From an uncultured Flavobacteriaceae bacterium (GTDB lineage Bacteria; Bacteroidota; Bacteroidia; Flavobacteriales; Flavobacteriaceae), in NCBI GenBank assembly GCA_947502975.1, contig CANNBV010000003.1:1-64000 (forward strand): a stretch of DNA of 64,000 nucleotides, given 5' to 3'. Both the position numbers and the translations under genes were made by a program. The notes beneath the pieces were generated by a model that was given only the letters and a program-made list of their open reading frames with translations, was not told the origin of the DNA and did not search any database. Shown here one piece after another: positions 54,601 to 62,598 of this stretch (positions within the stretch are counted from its first letter, which is position 1; the number at the start of each line of letters is the position of its first letter).

Positions 54601-54774
54601 CCCTAAACCTATCATAACTAATTCAAACCACCAAGCGTCATAAATAAGTTTCCAAGCAGTTGCTGTACCGTAATCGTTCTCAATAAACGTGGCAATAGCC
54701 ATGGATGCTCCAAAGGTAAATAAGCATAGAACCGCTAATATTGGTGAGGCAAAAATCCGCGTAATCTTATTCAT
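51649..54774 (-). CDS. ccsBA: Cytochrome c synthase CcsBA (ResB-CcsA fusion)
   Basis: A 1041-residue system II cytochrome c biogenesis protein. The N-terminal half is ResB/CcsB-like: membrane helices near residues 10-30, 50-67, 77-95 and a large periplasmic domain, with a further helix near 440. The C-terminal half is CcsA-like with at least eight helices and the haem-handling WAWDP motif at residues 945-949, within WGRYWAWDPKETW. It exports haem and attaches it to CxxCH motifs. It follows nrfA on the same strand, with a terminator hairpin in the 84-base gap, and serves the nine haems of NrfHA as well as other c cytochromes. Confidence 0.95.
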   Translation of the reverse strand: MNKITRIFASPILAVLCLFTFGASMAIATFIENDYGTATAWKLIYDAWWFELVMIGLGLCFVMSIFKYKLWRKEKWALLLFHLAFIVILLGASITRYASYGGIMRIREGASSNTIISDNNYLHLHISKGTQTKTLRKRLDFSPLSNNNFSIETEFENTPISISYKAFIADAIPQIENDEEQGKPMLEMVVSSGNGRETVFLEKGEIEAIGAHQHKIGFDVTAENVINITEKDGKFNILSPRNLSAFVMVTETASTIKKDSLQNIQLRTLYRDGDASFVPLAYYPKGKIKIVSASEKPKDNDAQKDDALLVNINANGNQKEINLLYREGFLPISTETAFDDIKISLSYGAQPITTPFSIHLDDFQLERYPGSTSPSAYASEVKVLDNGKEMPHRIFMNNVLDYKGYRFFQASYDTDELGTVLAVNHDALGTNVTYIGYFLMMIGMFFTLFGKSSRFSLINKKLKKLKLKSACLLLLLLVSGLSFAQNEQPKIDLNLVKQLEVDNQHAELFGRLMVQDLDGRIKPMNTLASEFLRKLSRKPYFKFTRNGESIRYSANQAFLAMQSASNIWQYIPLIKVDKKKGGELFSTLNISGDGLVSFVELLGDEGKYILAEAAETANKKKPAERSEFDKEILKVDERFNILYNVFSGNYLKVFPNSNDDNNKWHSQTHHFNDFPNDDGKFAKQIIPAYFKDVNEKSWVVASEKLGYIKTFQDELGKEIIPSRKRIEAELWYNELNLNFWLFQVFFTLGALLLLVAIAKIFTKKILIEFLWNALILLTLISFLLFTGNIILRWYVSQHAPWSNGYEMLVFVSWVLVLCGLLTFRKSDFALPLATLFSGALLFVSYLDWLSPEITNLMPVLKSFWLKVHVATIVSSYAPLALSAILGFMALLLTIFKTKKTKKVLDIKIKELTYINEISMTIGLFVLAVGTFLGGIWANESWGRYWAWDPKETWALISIIVYAIVLHLRLIPSLKSNYVLNTASVFAFGSIIMTSFGVNYYLSGLHSYAAGDPLPIPTFIYVLVVVIILVSVLAYYRKKALK

Positions 54775-54801
54775 GATGTATATAGAATAGTTAGTGCAAA
54801 A

Positions 54802-54842
54802 TAAAAGACACCTTATTTTTGCTATCCATAAGGTGTCTTTTA
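54802..54842 (-). terminator. Terminator or attenuator between nrfA and ccsBA
   Basis: A perfect 15-bp stem (TAAAAGACACCTTAT with its complement) with an 11-base loop, in the 84-base gap. The minus strand follows the stem with ATTTTGC, so it can end nrfA transcription; partial read-through into ccsBA is possible. Confidence 0.8.
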
Positions 54843-54858
54843 GGAGAATTACATTTGT

Positions 54859-56358
54859 TTAGTTTACTGCTGAAGACACTGTGTTAATTGGCATCGCATC
54901 TTCTCTAGCTTTAGCTTCCTCAAGCCATTTAGGTAATAGGTTTTCTTTAAAAGCTTTTTTCTTAGCTTCAAGTTTTTCTATGTCCAGTCCAATATATTTT
55001 TGTGCTTTTTCTTTTGTAGAAATATCTGGCATTTCAATAGGTTTGTTGTAACCTAAATCAGCCAATAATCTAGCTAATTTTACACGAGCTTCCTGTGCTA
55101 TTACCAGTCCGCTTCCTATTACTCGGGCCGTTTCAACTGGTGAATGGAAAGATGCACCATGCGCAGCAGCAGAATAATCCCAACGCCATTGTCCGTGGCG
55201 AATGTCGGTTAATATAGGTTGCATTTGTTCTTCTGTAGCTCCTAAATCCCAACATTTTTTAGCTTCTAAATGTGCACTAACTAAAAGTTTTTCAAGTTTT
55301 AAACGGTTTTCAGTGGCTTTGCGCTGTCTTTCATATACATTCGCAATAAGTTTGTTAGATTCTTCTCTATGGCAAACCTGACATGCATTTGAAGTATTAT
55401 TTAAAGGTGATTGAATATGGTGATCAGTAAATTTTTGCCCGCCTTCACTTTTGTAAGGCATATGACAATCTGCACAAGACACACCTCTGTCTGCATGCAC
55501 ACCAGTGGTAAATGTTTCGTAACCTGGATGTTGTGCTTTTAGCATAGGTGCTTTACTTATTTTATGTGTCCAATCTTTAAATTCTAAATTATCATAGTAT
55601 TTTTCCATATCCTCAACAGTCATACCGTCTTTCCAAGGAAATACTAAATATGGCGTACCTTCTTTTCCTGGTAAATTCTTATTGAAATAATACTCAACAT
55701 GACATTGTGCGCATACCAAAGAACGCATTTCGTTATGTGTAGCGTTGTTGATGTCTTTTCCCATGGCATCAAACGCTTCAACCAGCGCAGGTCGGGTAAT
55801 TTTTAACTTCATGGTTTTATTGTCGTGGCAGTCTGCACAACCAATTGGGTTAACCACTTCAGCACCTTTATCAGCCCACTTTCCACTGTAAAATTCAGTA
55901 ATTCCAATTTCATTCATTAAACGTGGTACATCTGGACTTTTACATGTCCAACAAGTAGCCGGCATTGGTCCATCTCCTTTTCCTTTCGGCCCACCAGTCC
56001 TTAGAGAATTTTGAAGATCCTCTATTGCATATGAATGTCCTCTCCCTTGGTTATAATCTTTAGAAAAACCATAACCTGCAAAAAGAATTACAAGATTAGG
56101 ATCTTCCTCTAAAACATCTCGCATCGCAGAACCTCCTTGCATAGAGGCAAATGTGGTATCTAGTGTTTGCAATGAAGATTGATATTCTAAAGGAAAATTT
56201 TCTCCCCATACGGCATTTCTAGGTTCGTTTTCGGCAATATTTACACTAGGCGTGTATTTGTATTTTGCTTCAGATTTTCTATTGACAATACTAGATGCTA
56301 ACAGCCCTAGTAAAAAAACCACGATAATGGTTACAATAAATAATACTTTGTTTTTCAT
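54859..56358 (-). CDS. nrfA: Cytochrome c nitrite reductase, catalytic subunit
   Basis: A 499-residue periplasmic pentahaem enzyme that reduces nitrite to ammonia with six electrons. The catalytic haem motif CWTCK is at residues 136-140 (Cys136, Cys139, axial Lys140), and four further CxxCH motifs (CADCH, CAQCH, CADCH, CQVCH) follow, giving five haems. The N-terminal membrane helix (residues 4-24) is an anchor or uncleaved signal. Catalytic blocks NAVWGENFPLEYQS, and the SFHSPVETAR block near the C-terminus, are as in other NrfA. It starts 11 bases after nrfH, so the pair is cotranscribed. Confidence 0.97.
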   Translation of the reverse strand: MKNKVLFIVTIIVVFLLGLLASSIVNRKSEAKYKYTPSVNIAENEPRNAVWGENFPLEYQSSLQTLDTTFASMQGGSAMRDVLEEDPNLVILFAGYGFSKDYNQGRGHSYAIEDLQNSLRTGGPKGKGDGPMPATCWTCKSPDVPRLMNEIGITEFYSGKWADKGAEVVNPIGCADCHDNKTMKLKITRPALVEAFDAMGKDINNATHNEMRSLVCAQCHVEYYFNKNLPGKEGTPYLVFPWKDGMTVEDMEKYYDNLEFKDWTHKISKAPMLKAQHPGYETFTTGVHADRGVSCADCHMPYKSEGGQKFTDHHIQSPLNNTSNACQVCHREESNKLIANVYERQRKATENRLKLEKLLVSAHLEAKKCWDLGATEEQMQPILTDIRHGQWRWDYSAAAHGASFHSPVETARVIGSGLVIAQEARVKLARLLADLGYNKPIEMPDISTKEKAQKYIGLDIEKLEAKKKAFKENLLPKWLEEAKAREDAMPINTVSSAVN

Positions 56359-56369
56359 TTGGTATGGGT

Positions 56370-56972
56370 TTAATCTTTAGTTTTAATTTGTTTTTCCATC
56401 CATTCAGGAATCACTAGTTCCTGCTGGTCTGTTGGTAATGGTGCTACATTAAATTTTATAGTGGATAAGCCATGGACTTTACCGTGTGGTACCTGTTTAT
56501 GGCAACTCCAACATTGTCGCTGGGTTCTATTTTCCCTATGGTCTTCAATATAACCGTCATATTTTGCTTGGGTAACTTGTTGTACATGGCAACGAATGCA
56601 ATTGTTTTGTACGACTTCTTGTGAAGCTTCTTTCATTTCAATTACATCTGGTTCAGCACGCGCAGTAAACACAGATGCATGATATAAACCATCTTTAGCC
56701 TTAAAATAATACTTGTTTATAACGTTATTATGAGGTACATGACAATCGTTACAATTTGCCCATTCTCTATGGGAACTATGCATCCAACTGTTATAAACAG
56801 GTGTCATTACATGACAGTTAACACAAGCTTGCGGGTCATCAGACATGTATGATATCACACGAGATTCTTTAGCCATAAACAAACCTAAGCCAATAACGAC
56901 TGCGATAAAGAACACAGCAGTGGTACGCCATCGTGTTGTTTTTGGAGGTAATATTTTTCTCTTAGTTTCCAA
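56370..56972 (-). CDS. nrfH: Cytochrome c nitrite reductase, small membrane subunit
   Basis: A NapC/NirT-type tetrahaem quinol dehydrogenase of about 200 residues. One membrane helix follows a basic start, and four CxxCH motifs (CVNCH, CNDCH, CIRCH, CWSCH) bind the haems. It takes electrons from menaquinol and passes them to NrfA. No ATG occurs before the membrane helix, so the start must be a rare codon. The TTG at 56972 gives METKRKILPPKTTRWR and lies 10 bases after the porin stop; a TTG at 57014 would overlap the porin gene by 32 bases. I prefer 56972. Confidence 0.93.
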   Translation of the reverse strand: METKRKILPPKTTRWRTTAVFFIAVVIGLGLFMAKESRVISYMSDDPQACVNCHVMTPVYNSWMHSSHREWANCNDCHVPHNNVINKYYFKAKDGLYHASVFTARAEPDVIEMKEASQEVVQNNCIRCHVQQVTQAKYDGYIEDHRENRTQRQCWSCHKQVPHGKVHGLSTIKFNVAPLPTDQQELVIPEWMEKQIKTKD

Positions 56973-56982
56973 TGAGTAAGTG

Positions 56983-58263
56983 TTATTTACTTTTAAATAG
57001 TGTAGGTGTAACAATTAGTTGTGCCCAACCCCAATTGTTTGTATTGTCATTTGGTCTTCCATCTTTTACCAAGCTCATGCTCTCAGAAGCGAACATGTGA
57101 GAATAACCAATATTTAGTTTTATATTCTTGGCGATTTTATTAGTGTAAACTAAATCTATTTCAGTGCCTAAATAACTGTCAGCATCATTATTTAAATCAG
57201 CATTGGCTAAAAAATAATGTCCTTTAGCTAACAAGGTAGACTTTTCTCCTGTTTTAAATACTACTTTTCCGTAAAAATCATTTAATCCAACATTATTGGC
57301 ATGGTTTCCCACATAGAAATAATCCATAAAACCATTAAATTTATGATTCGTACCATACAGCGGCAAAAAGGATTTATTTTTACTATCACCGCTTTGATCT
57401 GTACCACTCAGAATTTCAAGGCCTAATCCAAACAAAGTTTTCTTAGGTTTGTAGTTGGCTTCTAATGAAACTTGGTAGGCACTTAAATCTGTAGTTTTAT
57501 CAGATTTTCCAAATTGATAATAAGCTGACCCCATAAATTTAACATTATTTATTGGAAATGTGAAATATGATCCAGCTGTGTGTTTATAAAAAACACCATC
57601 AGGCATATCATTGTCAACACCTGTTAAGCTTTGAAAACCTGTATTAAGTAATAGAAAACTAGCGGAGCTCTTTTCCCAAGTTTTCTTCAAATATGCAAAT
57701 TGCATTGCTTTGTAAGTTGAAGCACCTTGTATGGTAAATACATTACCTTCTCGCATTTGCGATTGCTGACTAAAAGCAAAACCGAAATGTCCTATAAAGT
57801 TATCTTTTTTGTATTTAATTAACGCTGCATCGTGAAAACGTCCTTGCATAGCCCAATCTAATCCTCCTAAAATACGTTGGTCATCATAAGATAAAACTTG
57901 TCTACCTAGTTTTGCAGACCAATTTTTATTTAAGTGATATTCAAACCAAGCTCTAAAAATTGAAAATGAATTATTACTATCTGTAGCATCAATTTGTCTT
58001 GTATCTCCCCAAACACTTACATCTTGAACACTTATCATAATATCTAAGTTCTCCATAATGTAACTCACATTTAGTCTGGAACGTTGTACTACAAAAGCGG
58101 CGGGCTCTGTATTATTAGGGAATAAATTATTAAATCCATGGCGATACTCAAATCGAGGTCTGATATCTGCTCCTATTTCTAATTGTGCATTAGAATTTTG
58201 GATAAAAAGAGAAAATAAAAAAAATAGAAATAATTTAACGAATGGTAGTTGATTTTTGCTCAT
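56983..58263 (-). CDS. Outer-membrane porin of the alginate-export type
   Basis: A 426-residue protein with a signal peptide (cleavage after SNAQ, near residue 27), then about sixteen to eighteen amphipathic strands. The start block EIGADIRPRFEYRHGFN and the LGRQVLSYDDQRILGG block near residue 120 are typical of the alginate-export/AlgE-like porin family. It ends without a clear terminal Phe (FKSK), which is slightly unusual for a porin. As the first gene of the nrf operon it is expected to let nitrite or nitrate and ammonia pass the outer membrane; this is inference from position. I use the ATG at 58263 rather than TTG at 58269. Confidence 0.85.
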   Translation of the reverse strand: MSKNQLPFVKLFLFFLFSLFIQNSNAQLEIGADIRPRFEYRHGFNNLFPNNTEPAAFVVQRSRLNVSYIMENLDIMISVQDVSVWGDTRQIDATDSNNSFSIFRAWFEYHLNKNWSAKLGRQVLSYDDQRILGGLDWAMQGRFHDAALIKYKKDNFIGHFGFAFSQQSQMREGNVFTIQGASTYKAMQFAYLKKTWEKSSASFLLLNTGFQSLTGVDNDMPDGVFYKHTAGSYFTFPINNVKFMGSAYYQFGKSDKTTDLSAYQVSLEANYKPKKTLFGLGLEILSGTDQSGDSKNKSFLPLYGTNHKFNGFMDYFYVGNHANNVGLNDFYGKVVFKTGEKSTLLAKGHYFLANADLNNDADSYLGTEIDLVYTNKIAKNIKLNIGYSHMFASESMSLVKDGRPNDNTNNWGWAQLIVTPTLFKSK

Positions 58264-58320
58264 CTTCAAGTTTGTTTAGAATTGCTGAGCAAATTTGATG
58301 ACATTTTTATCTTAGAAGTA

Positions 58321-58332
58321 TGATAATTGTCA
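58321..58332. promoter_or_regulatory. Possible CRP/FNR-family binding site before the nrf operon
   Basis: TGATAATTGTCA is a near-palindrome with half-sites TGA and TCA six bases apart, like CRP/FNR family sites. It lies 58 bases upstream of the porin ATG on the minus strand, a plausible position for activation by an oxygen- or NO-sensing FNR-like protein. One base (T against C) breaks perfect symmetry. Confidence 0.45.
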
Positions 58333-58460
58333 TGTATTGTAAATTATTTGAATTTTTTTGTCTTTTTCGTAAAATTTAACTGATTACTAATCGTATAAAT
58401 GATAAATCCGTAAGTAAAATTAATTTTAAAAAAGGTGACTTATTGTAAATCAAATATTAT

Positions 58461-60104
58461 TTACACCTGTAAAACCCCTAAATTAAATTGTTTTTCGATA
58501 GGCGCATGGTTAGCAGCTTCTATACCCATACTAATCCAAGTTCTGGTGTCTAACGGATTGATAATGGCATCTGTCCAGATTCTAGCAGCAGCATAATATG
58601 GAGAGACTTGATTATCATATCTCGCTTTAATCTTATTATACAGCGCTTCTTCTTTTTCCTTAGTGAATGTTTCACCTTGCTTTTCAAGAGAAGCCTTTTC
58701 AATTTGAAGTAAAACTTTTGCTGCAGAATTACCACTCATCACCGCGAGTTCTGCACTTGGCCATGCAAAAATCAATCTTGGGTCATAAGCTTTACCGCAC
58801 ATGGCATAATTACCTGCGCCATAACTATTACCAATAATTACAGTAAACTTGGGCACCACAGAATTACTAACAGCATTTACCATTTTAGCACCGTCTTTTA
58901 TGATGCCTGAATGTTCGCTTTTGCTGCCTACCATAAACCCAGTTACATCTTGTAGAAACACCAATGGAATTTTCTTCTGGTTGCAGTTGGCTATGAATCG
59001 TGTAGCTTTATCCGCTGAGTCATTATATATTACACCCCCAAATTGCATTTCGGTTGGTTTTGTTTTAGAACCAGTGGTTTTAACAATATGACGTTGATTT
59101 GCAACAATACCAACTGCCCAACCATCAATTCTAGCATAACATGTAATAATAGTTTGTCCATAACCAGCCTTATACTCTTCGTATTCCGAATTATCCACCA
59201 AGCGCTTTATGATTTCATACATATCATATTGATCTGCACGACTTTTAGGAAGTATTCCAAAAATATCTTCGGGATTTTCTGAAGGCTTTTTGGCATCTAT
59301 ACGATTATAGCCAGTTTTATCATAATAACCAATTTTGTCAACGATATTTTTAATTTTATCTAAAGCATCTTTATCATCTTTAGCTTTATAATCTGTAACA
59401 CCAGAGATTTCGCAATGTGTGGTTGCACCGCCTAAAGTCTCGTTATCAATACTTTCTCCAATAGCGGCTTTAACTAAATAACTACCTGCAAGAAAAATGC
59501 TTCCAGTTTTATCAACTATCAATGCTTCATCACTCATAATAGGAAGGTAGGCACCACCAGCAACACAGCTTCCCATGACAGCAGCAATTTGGGTAATACC
59601 CATACTACTCATAATAGCGTTATTTCTAAAAATACGCCCAAAATGTTCCTTATCAGGAAAAATTTCATCCTGCATAGGCAAATAAACTCCAGCTGAATCT
59701 ACTAAATAGATAATAGGTAATCTATTCTCAATAGCTATTTCCTGAGCACGCAGGTTCTTCTTTCCTGTGATAGGAAACCATGCTCCGGCTTTTACCGTAG
59801 CATCATTAGCTACAACGATACACTGTTTACCTTTTACATAACCAATTTTTATAACAACACCACCAGATGGACAGCCACCATGTTCATGATACATATCTTC
59901 CCCAGCAAAAGCTCCAATTTCAATGGATTTAGACTTTGCGTCTAACAAATAATCAATGCGTTCTCTTGCGGTAAGTTTACCTTTACTGTGTAGTTTTTCT
60001 ATTCTAGCTTTACCGCCGCCTAAACTTACTTTAGCAAGTCTTTTTCTAAGTTCTGAAACTAATAGCTTATTATGATCTTCGTTTTTGTTGAAGTTGATGT
60101 CCAT
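58461..60104 (-). CDS. Acyl-CoA carboxylase beta subunit, methylcrotonyl-CoA carboxylase type
   Basis: A 547-residue carboxyltransferase. The blocks HSKGKLTARERIDYLLD near 40, GAWFPITGKKNLRAQEIA near 108, DKEHFGRIFRNNAIMSSMG near 150, MGSCVAGGAYLPIM near 180 and the C-terminal NSYGAGNYAMCGKAYDPR near 430 follow the pattern of MCC beta subunits, which transfer carboxyl from biotin to 3-methylcrotonyl-CoA in leucine breakdown. The biotin-carboxylase alpha subunit is not next to it. I chose ATG at 60104; the frame is open to 60149, but those extra residues do not fit the family. Propionyl-CoA is a less likely substrate. Confidence 0.9.
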   Translation of the reverse strand: MDINFNKNEDHNKLLVSELRKRLAKVSLGGGKARIEKLHSKGKLTARERIDYLLDAKSKSIEIGAFAGEDMYHEHGGCPSGGVVIKIGYVKGKQCIVVANDATVKAGAWFPITGKKNLRAQEIAIENRLPIIYLVDSAGVYLPMQDEIFPDKEHFGRIFRNNAIMSSMGITQIAAVMGSCVAGGAYLPIMSDEALIVDKTGSIFLAGSYLVKAAIGESIDNETLGGATTHCEISGVTDYKAKDDKDALDKIKNIVDKIGYYDKTGYNRIDAKKPSENPEDIFGILPKSRADQYDMYEIIKRLVDNSEYEEYKAGYGQTIITCYARIDGWAVGIVANQRHIVKTTGSKTKPTEMQFGGVIYNDSADKATRFIANCNQKKIPLVFLQDVTGFMVGSKSEHSGIIKDGAKMVNAVSNSVVPKFTVIIGNSYGAGNYAMCGKAYDPRLIFAWPSAELAVMSGNSAAKVLLQIEKASLEKQGETFTKEKEEALYNKIKARYDNQVSPYYAAARIWTDAIINPLDTRTWISMGIEAANHAPIEKQFNLGVLQV

Positions 60105-60186
60105 TGATAGAATTTTATTTAACGAAGTTACAAAACCATTTTTGCTCAAAAAAGTTAAGAGTTTCTTAAAATTAATTACATGGAAA

Positions 60187-60204
60187 TATATTCCTTGGAA
60201 TATA
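60187..60204. promoter_or_regulatory. Palindromic operator overlapping the -33 box (MarR-type candidate)
   Basis: TATATTCC and GGAATATA flank a central TT, giving an 18-base near-perfect palindrome. It covers the TTG -33 box at 60195-60197 of the promoter of the DoxX-like/FMN reductase/MarR unit, so bound repressor would block RNA polymerase. The core TTCCTTGGAA is shared with the palindrome before the pirin gene (61665-61686: TTCCATGGAA). Confidence 0.6.
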
Positions 60205-60225
60205 AATTTATTTATTGTACTTTTG
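60195..60225 (+). promoter_or_regulatory. Promoter of the DoxX-like/FMN reductase/MarR unit
   Basis: TTG at 60195-60197 and TACTTTTG at 60218-60225 match the Bacteroidota TTG/TAnnTTTG consensus with a 20-base spacer. The start codon follows 24 bases after the -7 box. Confidence 0.72.
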
Positions 60226-60248
60226 TCATGTAATAAAAATAAAACAAG

Positions 60249-60605
60249 ATGAAAACAAATAAAATAATTTACTACGTTGCTACTGTTTTATTAACAGCTG
60301 TAATGTTATTTTCGGTAAGTATGTATTTCTTTAAGCATGAGATGATTAAAGGAGCTTTTGAAAGTTTTGGATACCCAACTTATATTATATATCCGTATGC
60401 GATTGCAAAGCTTTTAGGTTTAGTTGCATTATGGATACCGGGATATAAGGTATTAAAAGAATGGGCTTATGCTGGTTTCTTTTATGCATTTATACTTGCG
60501 TTTTTTGCGCATTATATGATTGGAGACGGACAACAAGGAACCGCGATAATTGCGCTTATAGCATTAATTGTATCCTATGTATTTTATAAAAGAATAAATA
60601 AGTAA
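60249..60605 (+). CDS. DoxX-like membrane protein
   Basis: A 118-residue protein with four membrane helices and a short N-terminal basic stretch. The KEWAYAGFF block is in the same place as in the paralogue at 40417-40776. DoxX-like proteins are found with redox and electrophile stress genes. It is the first gene of a unit with an FMN reductase and a MarR regulator. The promoter at 60195-60225 lies just upstream. Confidence 0.82.
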   Translation: MKTNKIIYYVATVLLTAVMLFSVSMYFFKHEMIKGAFESFGYPTYIIYPYAIAKLLGLVALWIPGYKVLKEWAYAGFFYAFILAFFAHYMIGDGQQGTAIIALIALIVSYVFYKRINK

Positions 60606-60623
60606 TTAGAATAATAGAAATAG

Positions 60624-60643
60624 ATTTCCTCCCACGAGGAAAT
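60624..60643. other. Intercistronic hairpin between the DoxX-like and FMN reductase genes
   Basis: ATTTCCTC and GAGGAAAT form a perfect 8-bp stem around CCAC, in the 55-base gap. No T-tract follows, so it is more likely an mRNA stability or processing element than a terminator. Confidence 0.5.
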
Positions 60644-60660
60644 GAATAAAAAATAATTCA

Positions 60661-61191
60661 ATGAAAAATATAATAGCTTTTGCAGGAACTAATAGTAAAA
60701 CTTCTATAAACAAACAGTTAGCGGAATATGCAGCAAGTTTAGTTGAAAATGTTGAAACTAAGGTTTTAGATTTAAACGATTTTGAACTACCCATTTATGG
60801 TATTGATTTAGAAAATGAAGCAGGGATTCCTGATAATGCACATAAATTTTTAAATTTGATAAAAGCTTCTGATGGTATTGTGCTGTCTCTAGCTGAGCAT
60901 AACGGCGTATATGCTACGGTTTTTAAGAATCTATTTGATTGGATGTCTAGAATAGATGGAAAGCTTTGGAGCGAAAAACCTATGCTTTTAATGGCAACTT
61001 CTCCAGGTGGTAGAGGAGGAGCTACAGTATTAGAAATTGCAAAGGGGCGTTTTCAATACATGGGAGGAAATATAGTTGCAGATTTTAGTCTGCCCTCATT
61101 TGGTGACAACTTTTCTGATGGAAAACTAATTAATGCAACCTTAAAAGCAGATTTAGATAGCAAAATTGAAGTATTTCAAAAAGCGCTGTAA
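60661..61191 (+). CDS. NADPH-dependent FMN reductase family protein
   Basis: A 176-residue flavodoxin-like oxidoreductase of the NADPH-dependent FMN reductase (SsuE/azoreductase-like) family. The N-terminal phosphate loop GTNSKTSINKQ near residue 9, the LAEHNGVYATVFKNLFDW block near residue 80 and SPGGRGGATV near residue 117 are typical. Such enzymes reduce FMN, quinones or azo dyes. The unit with a DoxX-like protein, MarR regulator and pirins is typical of quinone/electrophile defence, so a quinone-reductase role is likely, but it is inference. Confidence 0.87.
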   Translation: MKNIIAFAGTNSKTSINKQLAEYAASLVENVETKVLDLNDFELPIYGIDLENEAGIPDNAHKFLNLIKASDGIVLSLAEHNGVYATVFKNLFDWMSRIDGKLWSEKPMLLMATSPGGRGGATVLEIAKGRFQYMGGNIVADFSLPSFGDNFSDGKLINATLKADLDSKIEVFQKAL

Positions 61192-61213
61192 ATCAATTAT
61201 TTAAAGTTATAAA

Positions 61214-61651
61214 ATGGGAGATATTTCAAAAGACATACAGTCTAAGTTCGATAGTAGTAAAGTAAAAGCTTTGATAAACATTATTTATACTGCAAATTGG
61301 ATTAGTAGTCTTCAAAATGATTTTTTTAAACCATTTGGGATATCACCTCAACAATTTAATATTCTTAGAATTTTGAGAGGCGCTGGAAAGCCTTTAAAAG
61401 TTCAAACTATTAAAGAGCGAATGATTGAAAGAGCACCAAATGCCACACGTTTAATGGACAAATTATGTGACAAATCTTTGATAAGCAGACTGCCGTGCCC
61501 TGGAGATAGACGCGTGGTGCACATTTCTATCACTGATAAAGGGTTGGAATTGTTGAGTCAAATTGATAAAGATCGTAAAGAAGATATATTAGAAAATTTA
61601 ACTCATGAAGAAGCAGAACAATTAAGTGGATTATTAGATAAAATAAGATAA
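61214..61651 (+). CDS. MarR family transcriptional regulator
   Basis: A 145-residue winged-helix regulator. Helices for the DNA-binding core run from about residue 45 (SPQQFNILRILRGAG) to 85, with the wing at about 90-100 (CPGDRRVVHISITDKG) and the C-terminal dimer helix. Such proteins are repressors released by phenolic or electrophilic ligands. It lies 22 bases after the FMN reductase gene. Two TTCC(T/A)TGGAA-core palindromes, at the operon promoter and before the pirin gene, are the obvious binding sites, which suggests autorepression. Confidence 0.92.
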   Translation: MGDISKDIQSKFDSSKVKALINIIYTANWISSLQNDFFKPFGISPQQFNILRILRGAGKPLKVQTIKERMIERAPNATRLMDKLCDKSLISRLPCPGDRRVVHISITDKGLELLSQIDKDRKEDILENLTHEEAEQLSGLLDKIR

Positions 61652-61664
61652 AAAAATTTAAATA

Positions 61665-61686
61665 AATATTTTCCATGGAAAATATT
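61665..61686. promoter_or_regulatory. Perfect 22-bp palindrome before pirin (MarR operator candidate)
   Basis: Two 11-base arms (AATATTTTCCA and TGGAAAATATT) form a perfect palindrome in the 50 bases between marR and the pirin start at 61702. A frame with ATG at 61675 would lie inside it, so the real start is downstream. Confidence 0.62.
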
Positions 61687-61701
61687 ATAAAGGCAAATAT
61701 T

Positions 61702-62571
61702 ATGAAACTAAATACAATAAAAAGTGTAGGGAGAAGTGACTTTGTAAATATGGGTCCTATACAATTACGACAACCCATACCCACTAGAACTATTGATAAT
61801 ATAGATCCGTTTATATTATTACACCATTATGGCCCATATGATATTTCGGAACAACATAATCCGTTTGATTTAGGTCCGCATCCGCATCGTGGTTTTGAGC
61901 CTATTACATTTTTAATACAAGGCGAACAGTTACATAGAGATTCACTAGGTAATGAAAGTGTTGTGAAAGCAGGAGATGTACAATGGACTACAGCAGGTAG
62001 AGGTATTATTCATGCCGAAGCACCTACGAAATCATTTGTAAAAAAAGGAGGTGTTTTAGAAGGTATTCAATTATGGTTGAATTTACCTGCGGAAAAGAAA
62101 ATGATTGAGGCTAATTATCAACATGCTAAACATGAAGATTTTAGAAAAGTAGTATCAGATGATACTAAGGTTAGTGTTCAAATTATAGCAGGTGAGCTTG
62201 ATGGTGTATACGGGCGTATTAAAACACAAACGGCTGTTAATGCTTTTATGGTAGATGTTGAGGCTGGAGGTGCGTTTAATTTGAAAGTTCCAAAATCACA
62301 TCAATCGACTGTTTATTTGTTGAAAGGTGATGTGCTAATCAACGGTTCTGAAAATTTGAAATTAAATGAAAATCAACTTATTGAGTTTCATCAAGATGGT
62401 GAAGGTTTTTCTATAGAAGGTAATGAAAATAGTAAGTTATTATTTCTTTCAGGAACACCTTTTAATGAGCCTGTGACCACTTATGGTCCGTATGTGATGA
62501 ATACACAGACTGAAATTATGGAGGCCATGCGCGATTATCAAATGGGAAAAATGGGATTTTTACCAGTATAG
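61702..62571 (+). CDS. Pirin family protein
   Basis: A 289-residue bicupin protein of the pirin family. Pirin-type metal ligands are in HHYGPYD and PHPHRGFEP (near residues 40-65), with a glutamate further on in EAPTKSFVKK. Pirins act as quercetin dioxygenases or as redox-sensing regulators. I chose the ATG at 61702; another ATG at 61675 adds nine residues but falls within the palindromic operator. It is followed by a second pirin gene, and both belong with the MarR unit. Confidence 0.86.
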   Translation: MKLNTIKSVGRSDFVNMGPIQLRQPIPTRTIDNIDPFILLHHYGPYDISEQHNPFDLGPHPHRGFEPITFLIQGEQLHRDSLGNESVVKAGDVQWTTAGRGIIHAEAPTKSFVKKGGVLEGIQLWLNLPAEKKMIEANYQHAKHEDFRKVVSDDTKVSVQIIAGELDGVYGRIKTQTAVNAFMVDVEAGGAFNLKVPKSHQSTVYLLKGDVLINGSENLKLNENQLIEFHQDGEGFSIEGNENSKLLFLSGTPFNEPVTTYGPYVMNTQTEIMEAMRDYQMGKMGFLPV

Positions 62572-62598
62572 TAAATTGAGTAAGTACATAACAGTGGT

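Noticed and set aside
56970-57014. Overlap of nrfH with the porin gene
   Set aside because: The overlap exists only if the TTG at 57014 is used; the TTG at 56972 gives a better start and a normal 10-base gap.
60624-60643. A third MarR operator
   Set aside because: TTTCC and GGAAA arms are present but spaced by a loop instead of the TTCC-WT-GGAA core; it is better explained as an RNA hairpin.
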